Source: Methylobacter sp.
Lineage (GTDB): Bacteria; Pseudomonadota; Gammaproteobacteria; Methylococcales; Methylomonadaceae
Assembly: GCF_023227905.1 (NCBI RefSeq)
Contig: NZ_JALOCF010000006.1
Coordinates: 62,001-126,000 of the forward strand
Direction of reading: 5' to 3'
Length of the DNA: 64,000 nucleotides
Shown here piece after piece: positions 26,152 to 35,301 of the stretch. The notes beneath the pieces are model-generated. The model saw nothing but the letters and a program-made list of their open reading frames with translations. It did no database searches and was not told the DNA's origin. Both the position numbers and the translations under genes were made by a program. Position 1 is the first letter of the stretch, and the number at the start of each line of letters is the position of its first letter.

Positions 26152-28038
26152 ATGCCGTCGAATTCACAAAGTCATTCCAAAAAACAGACAACAATTCTCG
26201 CGCTAAGTGCAACCGGCGTGGTGTTCGGCGATATCGGCACTAGTCCTTTATACGCGGTTAAGGAAATCTTTGGCAGCCATTTGCCGATCGATAAGCTTCA
26301 TGTGCTAGGCGTACTGTCGCTGATTTTTTGGGCATTGACTCTGGTGGTAACAACCAAATACACCATCTTTATTATGCGCGCCAATAATAAAGGCGAGGGC
26401 GGCATTATGGCGCTGATGGCTTTAGCATTGCAAAGCGCTAAGGACAATCCACAAAAAGCACGCTTTATCATTACCATCGGTTTGCTCGGCGCCGCTTTGT
26501 TTTACGGCGACAGCATCATTACCCCGGCAATATCGGTATTAAGCGCGGTCGAAGGCTTGCAAATAATCGCGCCCAAGTTAAGTCATTATATATTGCCGAT
26601 TGCAATTTCTGTGCTCAGCGCTCTATTTATTGTGCAGGCCAGAGGTACGGGGGCGGTAGGAAAAATGTTCTCGCCTATCATGTGTCTATGGTTCGGTATC
26701 TTGGGTATTCTTGGTCTTACTAATATTATCCATGCGCCCGGGGTGCTGGTCGCGATTAACCCTTATTACGCGATTCATTTATTGTATGAGATAGGCTGGC
26801 ACGGCTTTTTAATTATGGGGGCGCTGGTTCTGGTTATAACCGGTGCCGAGGCGCTTTATGCGGATATGGGGCATTTCGGATTAAAGCCCATCCGTTATGC
26901 TTGGTTTAGCTTTGTTTTTCCCGCCTTGCTGCTTAACTATTTCGGGCAGGGAGCGTTACTGCTTGAGCATCCTGAGGCGGTAAAAAATCCATTCTATTTA
27001 ATGGCGCCGGCTTGGGCGATGTATCCGTTATTGATTTTGGCAACACTGGCGTCAGCTATTGCTTCCCAAGCGGTCATATCCGGCGCATTCTCGGTCACAA
27101 GACAGGCAATACAGCTTGGCTACTGTCCACGCATGAATATCTTGCATACCTCGGGCCGGGAAATGGGGCAGGTGTATATTCCTGCAATCAACTGGTTATT
27201 GATGGTTTCGGTGTTTGTGGTGGTATTGAGTTTTCATACTTCCTCGGCATTGGCTTCCGCTTATGGCATTGCCGTGACCGGCACCATGATTGTCGATACT
27301 CTTCTGGCGTTTATCGTCATTAAAGGGATCTGGCAATGGAAAAAATCGGCCAGTATTATTTTCCTGACAATTTTTCTAACTGTAGATTTTCTGTTTCTTT
27401 CTTCTAATAGCTTAAAGATACCGACCGGTGGCTGGCTGCCTTTGGTTATCGGGATTGTGCTGTTCTTGATGATGACAACTTGGATTCAGGGGCGTGCCTT
27501 GTTAGCGGAATATATGGATGAGAGGCGCGTGCTGTTTGAGGATCTGGAAGATAAGATAATAAGCCGCCAAGCCGCAATTGTTAAAGGCTCGGCCATTTAT
27601 CTGGCTAAAAGCCTGCATGGTGTGCCGCAGGTATTTTTGCACAATTTTGAACATAACCATGTATTGCACGAGCAAATCATGGTGTTAACCATTGTCACCA
27701 AGGATGAGCCTTACGTGGATGTGGCACACCGGATCAAAATTCGCGCCTTTGGCAATGACAACAATTTCTACCGCGTTAAACTTTATTACGGATTCAAGCA
27801 AAACCCTGATGTGAGGCACGCGTTAGAGTTGTGCGCTCAGGAAGGCTTGAACATCGATTTCAATCAGACATCGTTTTTTATCGGTAGTGAAAGGGTCTCT
27901 TTCAGGAGAAAAAGTCCCATGCCCAAATGGCGCAGACCCATATTCAGGTTTTTATTTCACAATGCCTCAAGCGCGATTGAATTTTTCAAAATTCCCGTTG
28001 AGCGCGTCATTGAGCTGGGTATTCGGATCGAGCTCTAG
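26152..28038 (+). CDS. kup: Kup-family low-affinity potassium transporter
   Basis: A 628-residue K+/H+ symporter of the KUP/HAK family with about twelve membrane segments and a soluble C-terminal tail. Diagnostic strings: VFGDIGTSPLYAVKEIFG near residue 24, NNKGEGGIMALMAL, GDSIITPAISVLSAVEG, and ADMGHFG. The long tail from about 450 is normal for the family. It is monocistronic and convergent with the AP2-like gene. Confidence 0.95.
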   Translation: MPSNSQSHSKKQTTILALSATGVVFGDIGTSPLYAVKEIFGSHLPIDKLHVLGVLSLIFWALTLVVTTKYTIFIMRANNKGEGGIMALMALALQSAKDNPQKARFIITIGLLGAALFYGDSIITPAISVLSAVEGLQIIAPKLSHYILPIAISVLSALFIVQARGTGAVGKMFSPIMCLWFGILGILGLTNIIHAPGVLVAINPYYAIHLLYEIGWHGFLIMGALVLVITGAEALYADMGHFGLKPIRYAWFSFVFPALLLNYFGQGALLLEHPEAVKNPFYLMAPAWAMYPLLILATLASAIASQAVISGAFSVTRQAIQLGYCPRMNILHTSGREMGQVYIPAINWLLMVSVFVVVLSFHTSSALASAYGIAVTGTMIVDTLLAFIVIKGIWQWKKSASIIFLTIFLTVDFLFLSSNSLKIPTGGWLPLVIGIVLFLMMTTWIQGRALLAEYMDERRVLFEDLEDKIISRQAAIVKGSAIYLAKSLHGVPQVFLHNFEHNHVLHEQIMVLTIVTKDEPYVDVAHRIKIRAFGNDNNFYRVKLYYGFKQNPDVRHALELCAQEGLNIDFNQTSFFIGSERVSFRRKSPMPKWRRPIFRFLFHNASSAIEFFKIPVERVIELGIRIEL

Positions 28039-28146
28039 TGAGCCAGTTAACGGCTTTTTTGCTAATCAAGTCAGTTTCTTACTGCGGACTGATTAGGGTT
28101 TGCTTTCACAAAAATCCGCTGCCAAGCTCTAACGCGAAGTCTTCGT

Positions 28147-28662
28147 TTATACCGCTACTGCATTCAGATGCTCGTCTTCATATAAGCGTGCTTTCTTCCA
28201 GCCGGTAAATTTGCTGTCATAAAATTCAAGATCATTATCAATTGAAAATTCGTAACAACTTCTAAACAGCTTGGCGGTACGGAAAGCATGCAATTCGTCA
28301 TCTGCCGTTACTTTGTCAACATTGCCAACCTGAAAGGTTTTATTTCTTGATTTGCCGTTACTGACCCAAAATACGGTATAGCAAAGATAGCTTTTATCTT
28401 TACGATGATCGTATTTGATCGTTCTGGATACGCCCGTGACGCCGGTGGTGGTCTTATTTTTGGGCGGCTTAAGGAAGCGTGTCTTGCTGCCTTTTAAAAC
28501 GGTCAGCATCTGGTCACGCCAGGTAATTGCAGCTTTTAAAGATTTGCCTTTATTGCCCCACAATTTGTGAGAAAAATAACGGCTGCTTTCTTTGCCGCGC
28601 CTTACGATGCGAACCTGAAAACCAAACACATCGGGTTCGGTAATATGTTTATTTTTTGCCAT
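28147..28662 (-). CDS. Uncharacterised protein with AP2-like DNA-binding segment
   Basis: A 171-residue basic protein with many lysines and no signal peptide. The segment from about residue 75 (GVTGVSRTIKYD ... YTVFW ... NGKSRNKTFQVG) matches the AP2/ERF three-strand pattern found in plant transcription factors and in phage or homing-endonuclease DNA-binding modules. The basic N-terminal part (RGKESSRYFSHKLWG) may add a second repeat of the same kind. Stand-alone bacterial AP2-like proteins are poorly studied. A regulatory or mobile-element origin is possible. The call is tentative. Confidence 0.55.
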   Translation of the reverse strand: MAKNKHITEPDVFGFQVRIVRRGKESSRYFSHKLWGNKGKSLKAAITWRDQMLTVLKGSKTRFLKPPKNKTTTGVTGVSRTIKYDHRKDKSYLCYTVFWVSNGKSRNKTFQVGNVDKVTADDELHAFRTAKLFRSCYEFSIDNDLEFYDSKFTGWKKARLYEDEHLNAVAV

Positions 28663-28936
28663 GATAGGATTCCATCAAACAAGTGAACTAAATGGATTTA
28701 ACAGCCAAGCTAGGGCGACAGGCTTTATGAAAGCCCAAATAGAGTAATCCCCTGACGCTATTGTAAGCTATAGATGACAAATTATGGCTAAAATTAAAAT
28801 TAAAGCAAGCTAAAAATAACAACAATTTCGCTATTTCCTACTAATCTAGTGTACAATTTCAACAATCCACTGCATCAGTGGCTAACATTAAAATTAGCAG
28901 TCTTTTGTTTTTTCATTATTTATTTGGAGATAATCA

Positions 28937-29542
28937 ATGAGCGTATTAGTCGGTAAACAAGCACCTGATTTTACGGTTCCTGCCGTTTTAGGTGATGGTC
29001 AAATAGTTGATTCGTTTAGTTTTTCTGAAGCCACTAACGGCAAATATGCGGTAGTGTTTTTCTACCCGTTAGATTTTACGTTTGTTTGCCCAAGCGAGTT
29101 GATCGCTTTGGATCACCGTATGGATGCATTCAAAAGCCGTAATGTTGAAGTCATTACCGTATCTATAGACTCTCATTTCACTCATAACGCCTGGCGCAAT
29201 ACACCCGTCAATAAAGGCGGTATCGGCCCAGTTCGTTATACTATGGCTGCTGACATTTCGCACTCAATCTGTAAAGATTATGATGTAGAAGCAGCTGCGC
29301 CAGCTGTGGCTTACCGTGGCACTTTCCTGATCGACCGCAACGGTATGGTTCGTCATCAGGTTGTTAACGATCTGCCTTTAGGCCGCGATATGGATGAGTT
29401 GTTGCGTATGATTGATGCTTTGCAATTCCACGAAGAGCATGGCGAAGTGTGCCCAGCCGGATGGCGTCAAGGCGACTCAGGCATGAATGCAAACCCTGCC
29501 GGTGTTGCAGAATATCTGGATAAAAATGCCGATAAGCTGTAA
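28937..29542 (+). CDS. Typical 2-Cys peroxiredoxin (AhpC/Prx1 type)
   Basis: A 201-residue thiol peroxidase that reduces H2O2, organic peroxides or peroxynitrite. Peroxidatic Cys51 lies in FTFVCPSE and resolving Cys171 in EVCPAGW. The catalytic Thr (YPLDFT) is in place. The ribosome site (TTGGAGA) is good. The 274-bp upstream gap is AT-rich with a small palindrome (CCACTGcatCAGTGG) that might mark a regulated promoter. A strong terminator follows. Confidence 0.94.
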   Translation: MSVLVGKQAPDFTVPAVLGDGQIVDSFSFSEATNGKYAVVFFYPLDFTFVCPSELIALDHRMDAFKSRNVEVITVSIDSHFTHNAWRNTPVNKGGIGPVRYTMAADISHSICKDYDVEAAAPAVAYRGTFLIDRNGMVRHQVVNDLPLGRDMDELLRMIDALQFHEEHGEVCPAGWRQGDSGMNANPAGVAEYLDKNADKL

Positions 29543-29583
29543 GCCATAGTTTGCAGGGACGGTTTAACCGTCCTGCCCGACAT

Positions 29584-29620
29584 AAAAAAGGCTTGGACAT
29601 CTAATGTCCAAGCCTTTTTT
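29584..29620. terminator. Strong bidirectional terminator after the peroxiredoxin gene
   Basis: Perfect 17-bp arms (AAAAAAGGCTTGGACAT) around a 3-base loop, with A and T tracts on both sides. This is a textbook rho-independent terminator. Confidence 0.92.
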
Positions 29621-29727
29621 ATTGCGTCGGGAAAGAATAAAAGAATGAGGTGGCGGTAAATGACGATGCGGCTAGAGGATAAGTGTCAGTTAAAGCTTAT
29701 GCCGTGGTAATAAAAAAAGAGGCGTTA

Positions 29728-30516
29728 TTATTCCGGCTTGTTTTGTACGAAATCATCTTGCGGAATGTTCAGAAACTTTCGATAATTAATTGAAACCTTA
29801 AGTCCTGCGAAGCGCCCGGCCATTCTCACCAACTCTTGAGTTTTTTTATCAAAGCTGATTTTAACTTCGCTTAAGGCGCGATCCTCATAACCTTCTTCTA
29901 TACGATGGGTTTCAAGCAGAAAACGGTAGATATACACCTCGAATTCCCCCTCATCCTTGATTTCAAAAGGCTCACCCAACTGCGCCAGAACAGCCGGTTT
30001 TCTAGGTAGATCCTCAGATATTTTATCCAGCAATGCGGAGTTGGCTTTAAGCTGTCTTTTGTCTTTGTCGATCTCGGCACCACCTATGGACCGTAAAGAA
30101 ACCTCTAGAAATTTGGGCGGCGCAATCGCCAGAAAAAGCGGAGAAAATGACCAGGCAACCAGGCGATTTTCTTTGTTAAAACTTAAGTCGGAATAGAATT
30201 TTACTTCCGGTTTGATCAGTAAATTATTGCCGTCAACCTTACGAAACCAGTATCGCCAGCGCCTGCCTTCCGGTGTAGGATCGTCTTGGCTGGCATAAAG
30301 TTTGGATAAAGAAACAAAGTCTTTGCTGTAAAGAATGGGGTCTTTGAAGTATAAGGTAAATTCATCGCTGGACTCTACAGAAAAGTGGCGATCGAATTCA
30401 TTCATTTGCAGGTAAACTTGATATGCCCGGATCCAGTATATGCAACCGGATAACGAGCCGGCCAGAACCAGCAAGAAAATAACGCGAAGACTTCGTTTAA
30501 TTATTCCGGCTTTCAT
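29728..30516 (-). CDS. Uncharacterised lipoprotein downstream of hslO
   Basis: A 262-residue protein with a signal peptide and lipobox (LVLAGSLSGC, Cys25), so it is probably a lipoprotein facing the periplasm. The mature part is mixed alpha/beta with no family that I recognise. It begins 11 bp after hslO on the same strand, so the two are almost certainly cotranscribed. No function can be assigned. Confidence 0.75.
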   Translation of the reverse strand: MKAGIIKRSLRVIFLLVLAGSLSGCIYWIRAYQVYLQMNEFDRHFSVESSDEFTLYFKDPILYSKDFVSLSKLYASQDDPTPEGRRWRYWFRKVDGNNLLIKPEVKFYSDLSFNKENRLVAWSFSPLFLAIAPPKFLEVSLRSIGGAEIDKDKRQLKANSALLDKISEDLPRKPAVLAQLGEPFEIKDEGEFEVYIYRFLLETHRIEEGYEDRALSEVKISFDKKTQELVRMAGRFAGLKVSINYRKFLNIPQDDFVQNKPE

Positions 30517-30527
30517 ACAGTTATTGA

Positions 30528-31424
30528 TTAATGCCTTGTTGTGGATTCTGGAGCGGTACTTTCCCGAGACAGGATATTCTCCACATCAACTTTATCAAAG
30601 TGGTATTGCTCGCTGCAGAATTCGCAGACTACTTCAATAACTCCCCGTTCCGCCAGAATTTCTTCCAAGTCAGTTCGCCCCATGGCAAATAACGTTTTTT
30701 CAATTTTTGACCGTGAACAGGCGCAGCTAAATTCAACCGGCTCGGGGTCAAACAGTCTGACTTTTTCCTGATTGAACAATCTATATAGCAGTTGTTCACA
30801 ATCCAGATCGAATAGTTCCTGCTCGGTCACCGTATTGGCCAGTATTTCGATATGCTCCCAATCAGCTTTATAGTTTTCCTGTGCCGGCAGTTCCTGCAAA
30901 AACAGCCCCACGGCATGGGTTGCATTAGCAAATAGCCATAAGCGGGTCTTAAGTTGCTCGGATTGTTCGAAATAAGCTTGCAGAACGGCGGCCAGGTTAC
31001 TGCCTTGAAGTGGAACAATACCCTGATAAGGAGCGCCATTTTCCATTTCGATGGTTAGTACCAATCGCCCTTGACCGAACATAGTTTCCATCGGGCCGGC
31101 AGTTATATTTTCTTTGCCTCTGACCAAGCCTCGTATTTTTCGCTGATCCGTTGCCTGAGCAACCAATGTCTTAATGTCGCCATCGCCTTGGGCCTGAAGA
31201 ATCATCGAGCCTTTAAACTTGACGGTCGCGGACAGCATGACTACGGCAGCCAGCGCTTGTCCCAGTTGCTGTTGCATGTTTTCAGAGCCGCGCTGATGAA
31301 GTTTTGCCGCTTGCCAGCTGTTGGTTAATTTGACCCATTCTCCGCGAACGCCCAGCTCTTCAAATAAAAAACGGCGTAATATATCTTGCTCTATCATGTC
31401 TCTCCAGTTAAAAAAGTCGTGCAT
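30528..31424 (-). CDS. hslO: Redox-regulated chaperone Hsp33
   Basis: A 298-residue cytosolic holdase activated by oxidative unfolding. The C-terminal zinc switch is intact: CAC ... VCEFC (CxC followed by CxxC about 27 residues on). The N-terminal domain has the expected LVRGKENITAG and EMENGAPYQGIVPL. It lies divergent to msrA, with 61 bp between the starts, pairing two oxidative-damage genes. It leads an operon with the lipoprotein gene. Confidence 0.95.
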   Translation of the reverse strand: MHDFFNWRDMIEQDILRRFLFEELGVRGEWVKLTNSWQAAKLHQRGSENMQQQLGQALAAVVMLSATVKFKGSMILQAQGDGDIKTLVAQATDQRKIRGLVRGKENITAGPMETMFGQGRLVLTIEMENGAPYQGIVPLQGSNLAAVLQAYFEQSEQLKTRLWLFANATHAVGLFLQELPAQENYKADWEHIEILANTVTEQELFDLDCEQLLYRLFNQEKVRLFDPEPVEFSCACSRSKIEKTLFAMGRTDLEEILAERGVIEVVCEFCSEQYHFDKVDVENILSRESTAPESTTRH

Positions 31425-31485
31425 TTTTGGACATCAGGATCATAATAATCCTTGATCTAACAGTGTCATAAAAATACCACAGGCT

Positions 31486-32118
31486 ATGATTTTTTCATCA
31501 AAAAAACTTACCTTACCTGACCCTAAAGAAGTTTTACCAGGCCGAAATACGCCAATGCCTGTTGCCAACAGGCATTTCGTAACAGGTAATCCGATAGTTC
31601 CACCGTTTCCGGAAAATATTGAACAGGCTTTGTTCGGAATGGGCTGCTTTTGGGGTGCAGAGCGGAAATTTTGGCAATGCCGGGGCGTATTTAGCACCGC
31701 TGTCGGTTATACGGGCGGCTATACGCCTAACCCGACATACGAAGAATTATGCACAGGCTTAACAGGGCATGCCGAGGCCGTTAAAGTTATTTATGATCCG
31801 GCTATCATTTCGTACCGTGACTTATTACGGATTTTCTGGGAATCCCATGATCCCACGCAGGGCATGAGGCAAGGCAATGACATCGGTACGCAATACAGGT
31901 CCGGAATTTATACTTATACCCAGCAACAGCTGGATGAGGCGCTTGAATCAAAACAACATTACCAGCAGCAACTCACTCAAGCAGGTTTCGAACAAATAAC
32001 TACCGAGATCATGCCGGCAAAAGAATTTTATTATGCCGAGGATATTCACCAGCAATATCTGGCTAAGAATCCTATGGGTTATTGCGGTTTAGGAGGGTTA
32101 GGCGTTGTTTCTGATTAG
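31486..32118 (+). CDS. msrA: Peptide-methionine (S)-S-oxide reductase
   Basis: A 210-residue MsrA that repairs oxidised methionine. Catalytic Cys54 sits in GMGCFWGAE, with [15 protein letters not shown] and EAVKVIYDP following as usual. It has a longer N-terminal leader (about 45 residues) than minimal MsrA, like the E. coli enzyme. There is no MsrB domain. Divergent from hslO. Confidence 0.95.
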   Translation: MIFSSKKLTLPDPKEVLPGRNTPMPVANRHFVTGNPIVPPFPENIEQALFGMGCFWGAERKFWQCRGVFSTAVGYTGGYTPNPTYEELCTGLTGHAEAVKVIYDPAIISYRDLLRIFWESHDPTQGMRQGNDIGTQYRSGIYTYTQQQLDEALESKQHYQQQLTQAGFEQITTEIMPAKEFYYAEDIHQQYLAKNPMGYCGLGGLGVVSD

Positions 32119-32373
32119 TCTTTGATTATAAAAGACAAAAAAAAGGCGATTTAAAAAACCGCCTTGGAATTATTTAGGAAGAATATGACGCAACTTTTCA
32201 GCTATGATGCTCTACAAGAGCTTTAAAAGTTAGGCTTATAATATCAATAAATAATACAACACAAAATGTGACATATTGTCGCAGTTTCATTTTTAATTAA
32301 TATCCCCATAATATATTTAAATAGCCTAATTTCTTATTTAAGTTATTTCTAATTCTCACACTATCTTTATAAA

Positions 32374-33756
32374 ATGCTCTCATACGCCGCGCCCAAGTCA
32401 GAATTCTCTGCCAGACAAAACCTTAAGTGGCTGTTTATACTAAGAAACTTGATGATGCTCAGCGAAGTTATACTCATTGTTTTATCAGTATACGGTCTTA
32501 ATATTCGTCTACCGGAGCAGCAGCTCTGGTTGGTAGTATTGTCTATAGGTGTGGTTAATATTTATACCTCCATGCGCTTAAAGACAGCGGATCCTGTTAC
32601 TGAATTGGAAATTTTTTCTCAGCTAGTCATTGATGTTTTTGGTATTGCAGCATTGCTGTACCTGACCGGAGGCGCATCAAACCCTATTACTTGGGTATTT
32701 TTATTACCGCTTATTATCACAGCCATCATGCTTCACCAATCCTATGCCTGGTATATGGTGATTTTGACTACGTCTATGTATACGGCATTAATGGCCTACA
32801 ACATTCCCCTGCCGTCGATAGAGCCCCACATGCCCCGCTCGGAAATGCAATATTCCGACGTAAAAAATTATGAACTGCTACAGCAGGTTCATGCCATGAG
32901 CGACAGCCATTATTTTAATCTGCATATTTTTGGCATGTGGTTCGGTTTTGTATTCAGCGCCGGCTTAGTCGCATTCTTTGTGGTTGAGCTGGCTAAAACG
33001 CTAAAGACCCAGGAACGAAATCTGGCTGAAGCACGGGAGAACGCGTTAAGGGATGAGCGAGTTGTTGCATTGGGAACTTTAGCTGCCAGTGCCGCTCACG
33101 ATATGGGAACGCCATTGGGCACCATTGCTATTGTCGCTCATGAACTTGAACAGGAGTATCCTGTTCATCGATTCGCTGATCTGCATGAGAAAGTACTAAT
33201 TATGCAGCAACAGATCGACCGCTGCAAAGTAGCGCTATCGGTGATGTCAGCCTCTGCAGGCGAGATGCGTGCCGAATCCGGTAGCGCCATGCTGTTGACT
33301 GATTATATTGACGAGGTAATCAATCAATGGCGGACTCACAAACCATCGGCAAAGCTATGCTTCTTTATCGATCCTGAGGTCGCAACGCATGCAAAAATTA
33401 TCGCCGAACTCACGCTGACCCACTCGATTATAAACATACTGAATAATGCCGCTGAAGCGTCTCCGCCGGAAAAGGGTATCGAATTCCATGCGACTTGGGA
33501 TTTAAATTACGCCGTTATTAAAATTAGGGATTTTGGCCCCGGCTTGCCGCCGGAACTCATCGATTTTGCCGGCAAGCAACCCGTAATCAGCAAAAAACGT
33601 GGCTTGGGTGTGGGATTATTTTTAGCCTATTCCACGATTAACCGTTTGGGCGGTAAGACTAGCTTTTACAATAGCGAATCGGGCGGCGCCTGCGTGGAAA
33701 TTACTCTTCCTCTTTTAAATACAGAGAACGAAAATGACAACCCAGGAAACGGATAA
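32374..33756 (+). CDS. regB: RegB/PrrB-family redox sensor histidine kinase
   Basis: A 460-residue membrane kinase. Six hydrophobic segments (about 19-200) include the quinone-sensing heptad region GGASNPI (99-105). The H box AASAAHDMGTPLG carries His242. The redox-active cysteine of RegB is conserved as Cys284 in IDRCKVAL. The ATPase domain ends GLGVGLFLAY. RegB homologues read the ubiquinone pool and oxygen and control respiration, photosynthesis or carbon metabolism. The gene overlaps regA by 23 bp. The 255-bp gap before it is AT-rich with a weak hairpin at about 32141-32166. Confidence 0.93.
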   Translation: MLSYAAPKSEFSARQNLKWLFILRNLMMLSEVILIVLSVYGLNIRLPEQQLWLVVLSIGVVNIYTSMRLKTADPVTELEIFSQLVIDVFGIAALLYLTGGASNPITWVFLLPLIITAIMLHQSYAWYMVILTTSMYTALMAYNIPLPSIEPHMPRSEMQYSDVKNYELLQQVHAMSDSHYFNLHIFGMWFGFVFSAGLVAFFVVELAKTLKTQERNLAEARENALRDERVVALGTLAASAAHDMGTPLGTIAIVAHELEQEYPVHRFADLHEKVLIMQQQIDRCKVALSVMSASAGEMRAESGSAMLLTDYIDEVINQWRTHKPSAKLCFFIDPEVATHAKIIAELTLTHSIINILNNAAEASPPEKGIEFHATWDLNYAVIKIRDFGPGLPPELIDFAGKQPVISKKRGLGVGLFLAYSTINRLGGKTSFYNSESGGACVEITLPLLNTENENDNPGNG

Positions 33757-34282
33757 ACCACGGCTGTTGCTGGTGGATGATGATGAGACTTTTTGTAAGG
33801 TGTTAAAGAGCGCCTTGGAAAAAAGAAATTATGAAGTATTGGTCGCTAACGATGTCAAAACCGGGATAGCATTTGCCGAACGCTATTTACCTGAATATGC
33901 GGTGATTGATCTGCGTATTGGGCCTGAATCGGGCCTGGAGCTGGTGAAAAAATTGATTTCGTTGGATGATAATACCACTTGTGTCATGTTAACCGGTTTT
34001 GCCAGTATTGCTACGGCGGTCGAGGCAATAAAACTGGGTGCTACGCATTATTTAACCAAACCGGCCAATGCGGATGAAATTGTCAATGCTTTGCATAAAA
34101 ATGAAGGCGACTCATCGGTTTCCATCAGCGAAAACCCTCTGTCTGTAAAGCGCCTGGAATGGGAGCATCTGCAAAAAGTACTGATGCAGCACGACGGCAA
34201 TATTTCGGCTGCCGCCAGGGCATTAAACATGCACAGGCGCACGTTGCAAAGGAAGCTGGATAAGAAGCCGGTGAGAGAATAG
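33734..34282 (+). CDS. regA: RegA/PrrA-family response regulator
   Basis: A 182-residue partner of RegB: receiver with LLLVDDDETF and phospho-acceptor Asp59 (AVIDLRIGPESG), then the Fis-type helix-turn-helix typical of RegA (NISAAARALNMHRRTLQRKL). The start lies within the last codons of regB, implying coupled translation. It is expected to tune redox-responsive promoters. Targets are unknown here. Confidence 0.94.
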   Translation: MTTQETDKPRLLLVDDDETFCKVLKSALEKRNYEVLVANDVKTGIAFAERYLPEYAVIDLRIGPESGLELVKKLISLDDNTTCVMLTGFASIATAVEAIKLGATHYLTKPANADEIVNALHKNEGDSSVSISENPLSVKRLEWEHLQKVLMQHDGNISAAARALNMHRRTLQRKLDKKPVRE

Positions 34283-34298
34283 TGAGTTTAAAGAAGTT

Positions 34299-34481
34299 TT
34301 ACTTTTCTCTTCTTGGATTCAACTCATAAGTGCATGATGCACCGATGGTAGGTCGATAACGCGCCTTACTGGTCGACTTTGCGTCGGAAAGATACAGTTC
34401 CAGTTTTTTGGTGAAAACATCGGTCGCTTTGTGCCCTTGATTCAGTCTTTGCTTATGGCATTTCGCTACCTTGGTCCCGAA
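34299..34481 (-). pseudogene. Possible decayed coding fragment
   Basis: In the 582-bp gap between regA and the small protein gene, one minus-strand frame stays open for about 60 codons with protein-like composition (FGTKVAKCHKQRLNQGHK ... KKLELYLSDAK) and ends at 34299. A different frame just upstream reads ELAQLEEIALKISGPR, as if one gene had been frameshifted. No start and no recognised family. The remainder of the gap (34520-34850) is AT-rich without a gene. Confidence 0.3.
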
Positions 34482-34864
34482 ATTTTAAGCGCAATTTCCT
34501 CTAATTGCGCTAACTCGATGTCAATCTATCATGCGGTAATCAACAGCACTTAATTGTCCTTGATGTCTTTCTCTTAGCAACTGCGTTGTTGTGAGCGTTA
34601 TAGAAATTTGTTTTTAATTACAATGGCTTGTTATGTTGGCTTTTGCGGTTTTACTATTGTTAGTCGCCTACGTTACATTACTAACCCTAACGCGATTGGT
34701 ATTTTTTTATTTATAGCTTTGACACAACGTCGTATCTCATGATAAAAAGTAACCTGTCGTTTAATAGTTAATTCGACAAGTAACTCAATAAAGCAATTTA
34801 CTGGGTTGCCCCTTTGAGGAAAGGGAACTAAATAAAATAATATAAACTATACGAGGATTTTAAA

Positions 34865-35056
34865 ATGGCTGAAGAACAAGAAAAAGACAACACATGGTTG
34901 TACGCTGGCGTTGCTATTGCTGCTGTTATTGTTTTAGTAGTACTGTTAAAACAAGACGAAACAAAGCATTTACAAAGTGGTAGCGTAGCGCAGTTGCAAG
35001 CAGAAACTTTCTCTAATATCGAGAAAAGAAAAACAGGCAACAAAACTGCTGAGTAA
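34865..35056 (+). CDS. Small single-pass membrane protein
   Basis: A 63-residue protein: charged N-terminus (MAEEQEKDN), one clear membrane helix (WLYAGVAIAAVIVLVVLL), and a polar tail. It has a strong ribosome site (ACGAGGAT) and its own strong terminator 24 bp after the stop, which is good evidence that it is expressed. Not recognised as a named family. Confidence 0.75.
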   Translation: MAEEQEKDNTWLYAGVAIAAVIVLVVLLKQDETKHLQSGSVAQLQAETFSNIEKRKTGNKTAE

Positions 35057-35079
35057 TTAATGCTGGAAATGCAGTAAAT

Positions 35080-35117
35080 AAAAAGCACCTCTCGTATTGG
35101 CGGGAGGTGCTTTTTTT
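35080..35117 (+). terminator. Strong terminator after the small membrane protein gene
   Basis: AAAAAGCACCTC and its exact complement pair across about 12 bases, followed by seven T residues. Confidence 0.88.
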
Positions 35118-35301
35118 ATTCCATATTTTTTTGTTTCAATATCTTCTTACTTTAACATCTGATTCGAGCAGATGTGTTCGAACAGTTGCCACGGCACTAA
35201 GTTCTCTTGCCATTAAGTAAGCGTACATGCGGCTTGTACCGGGTACGTCTTTTATCTACATAGCGCATGTAGCGGGCAAAATGCTTGTCCGGTCCATTGG
35301 C

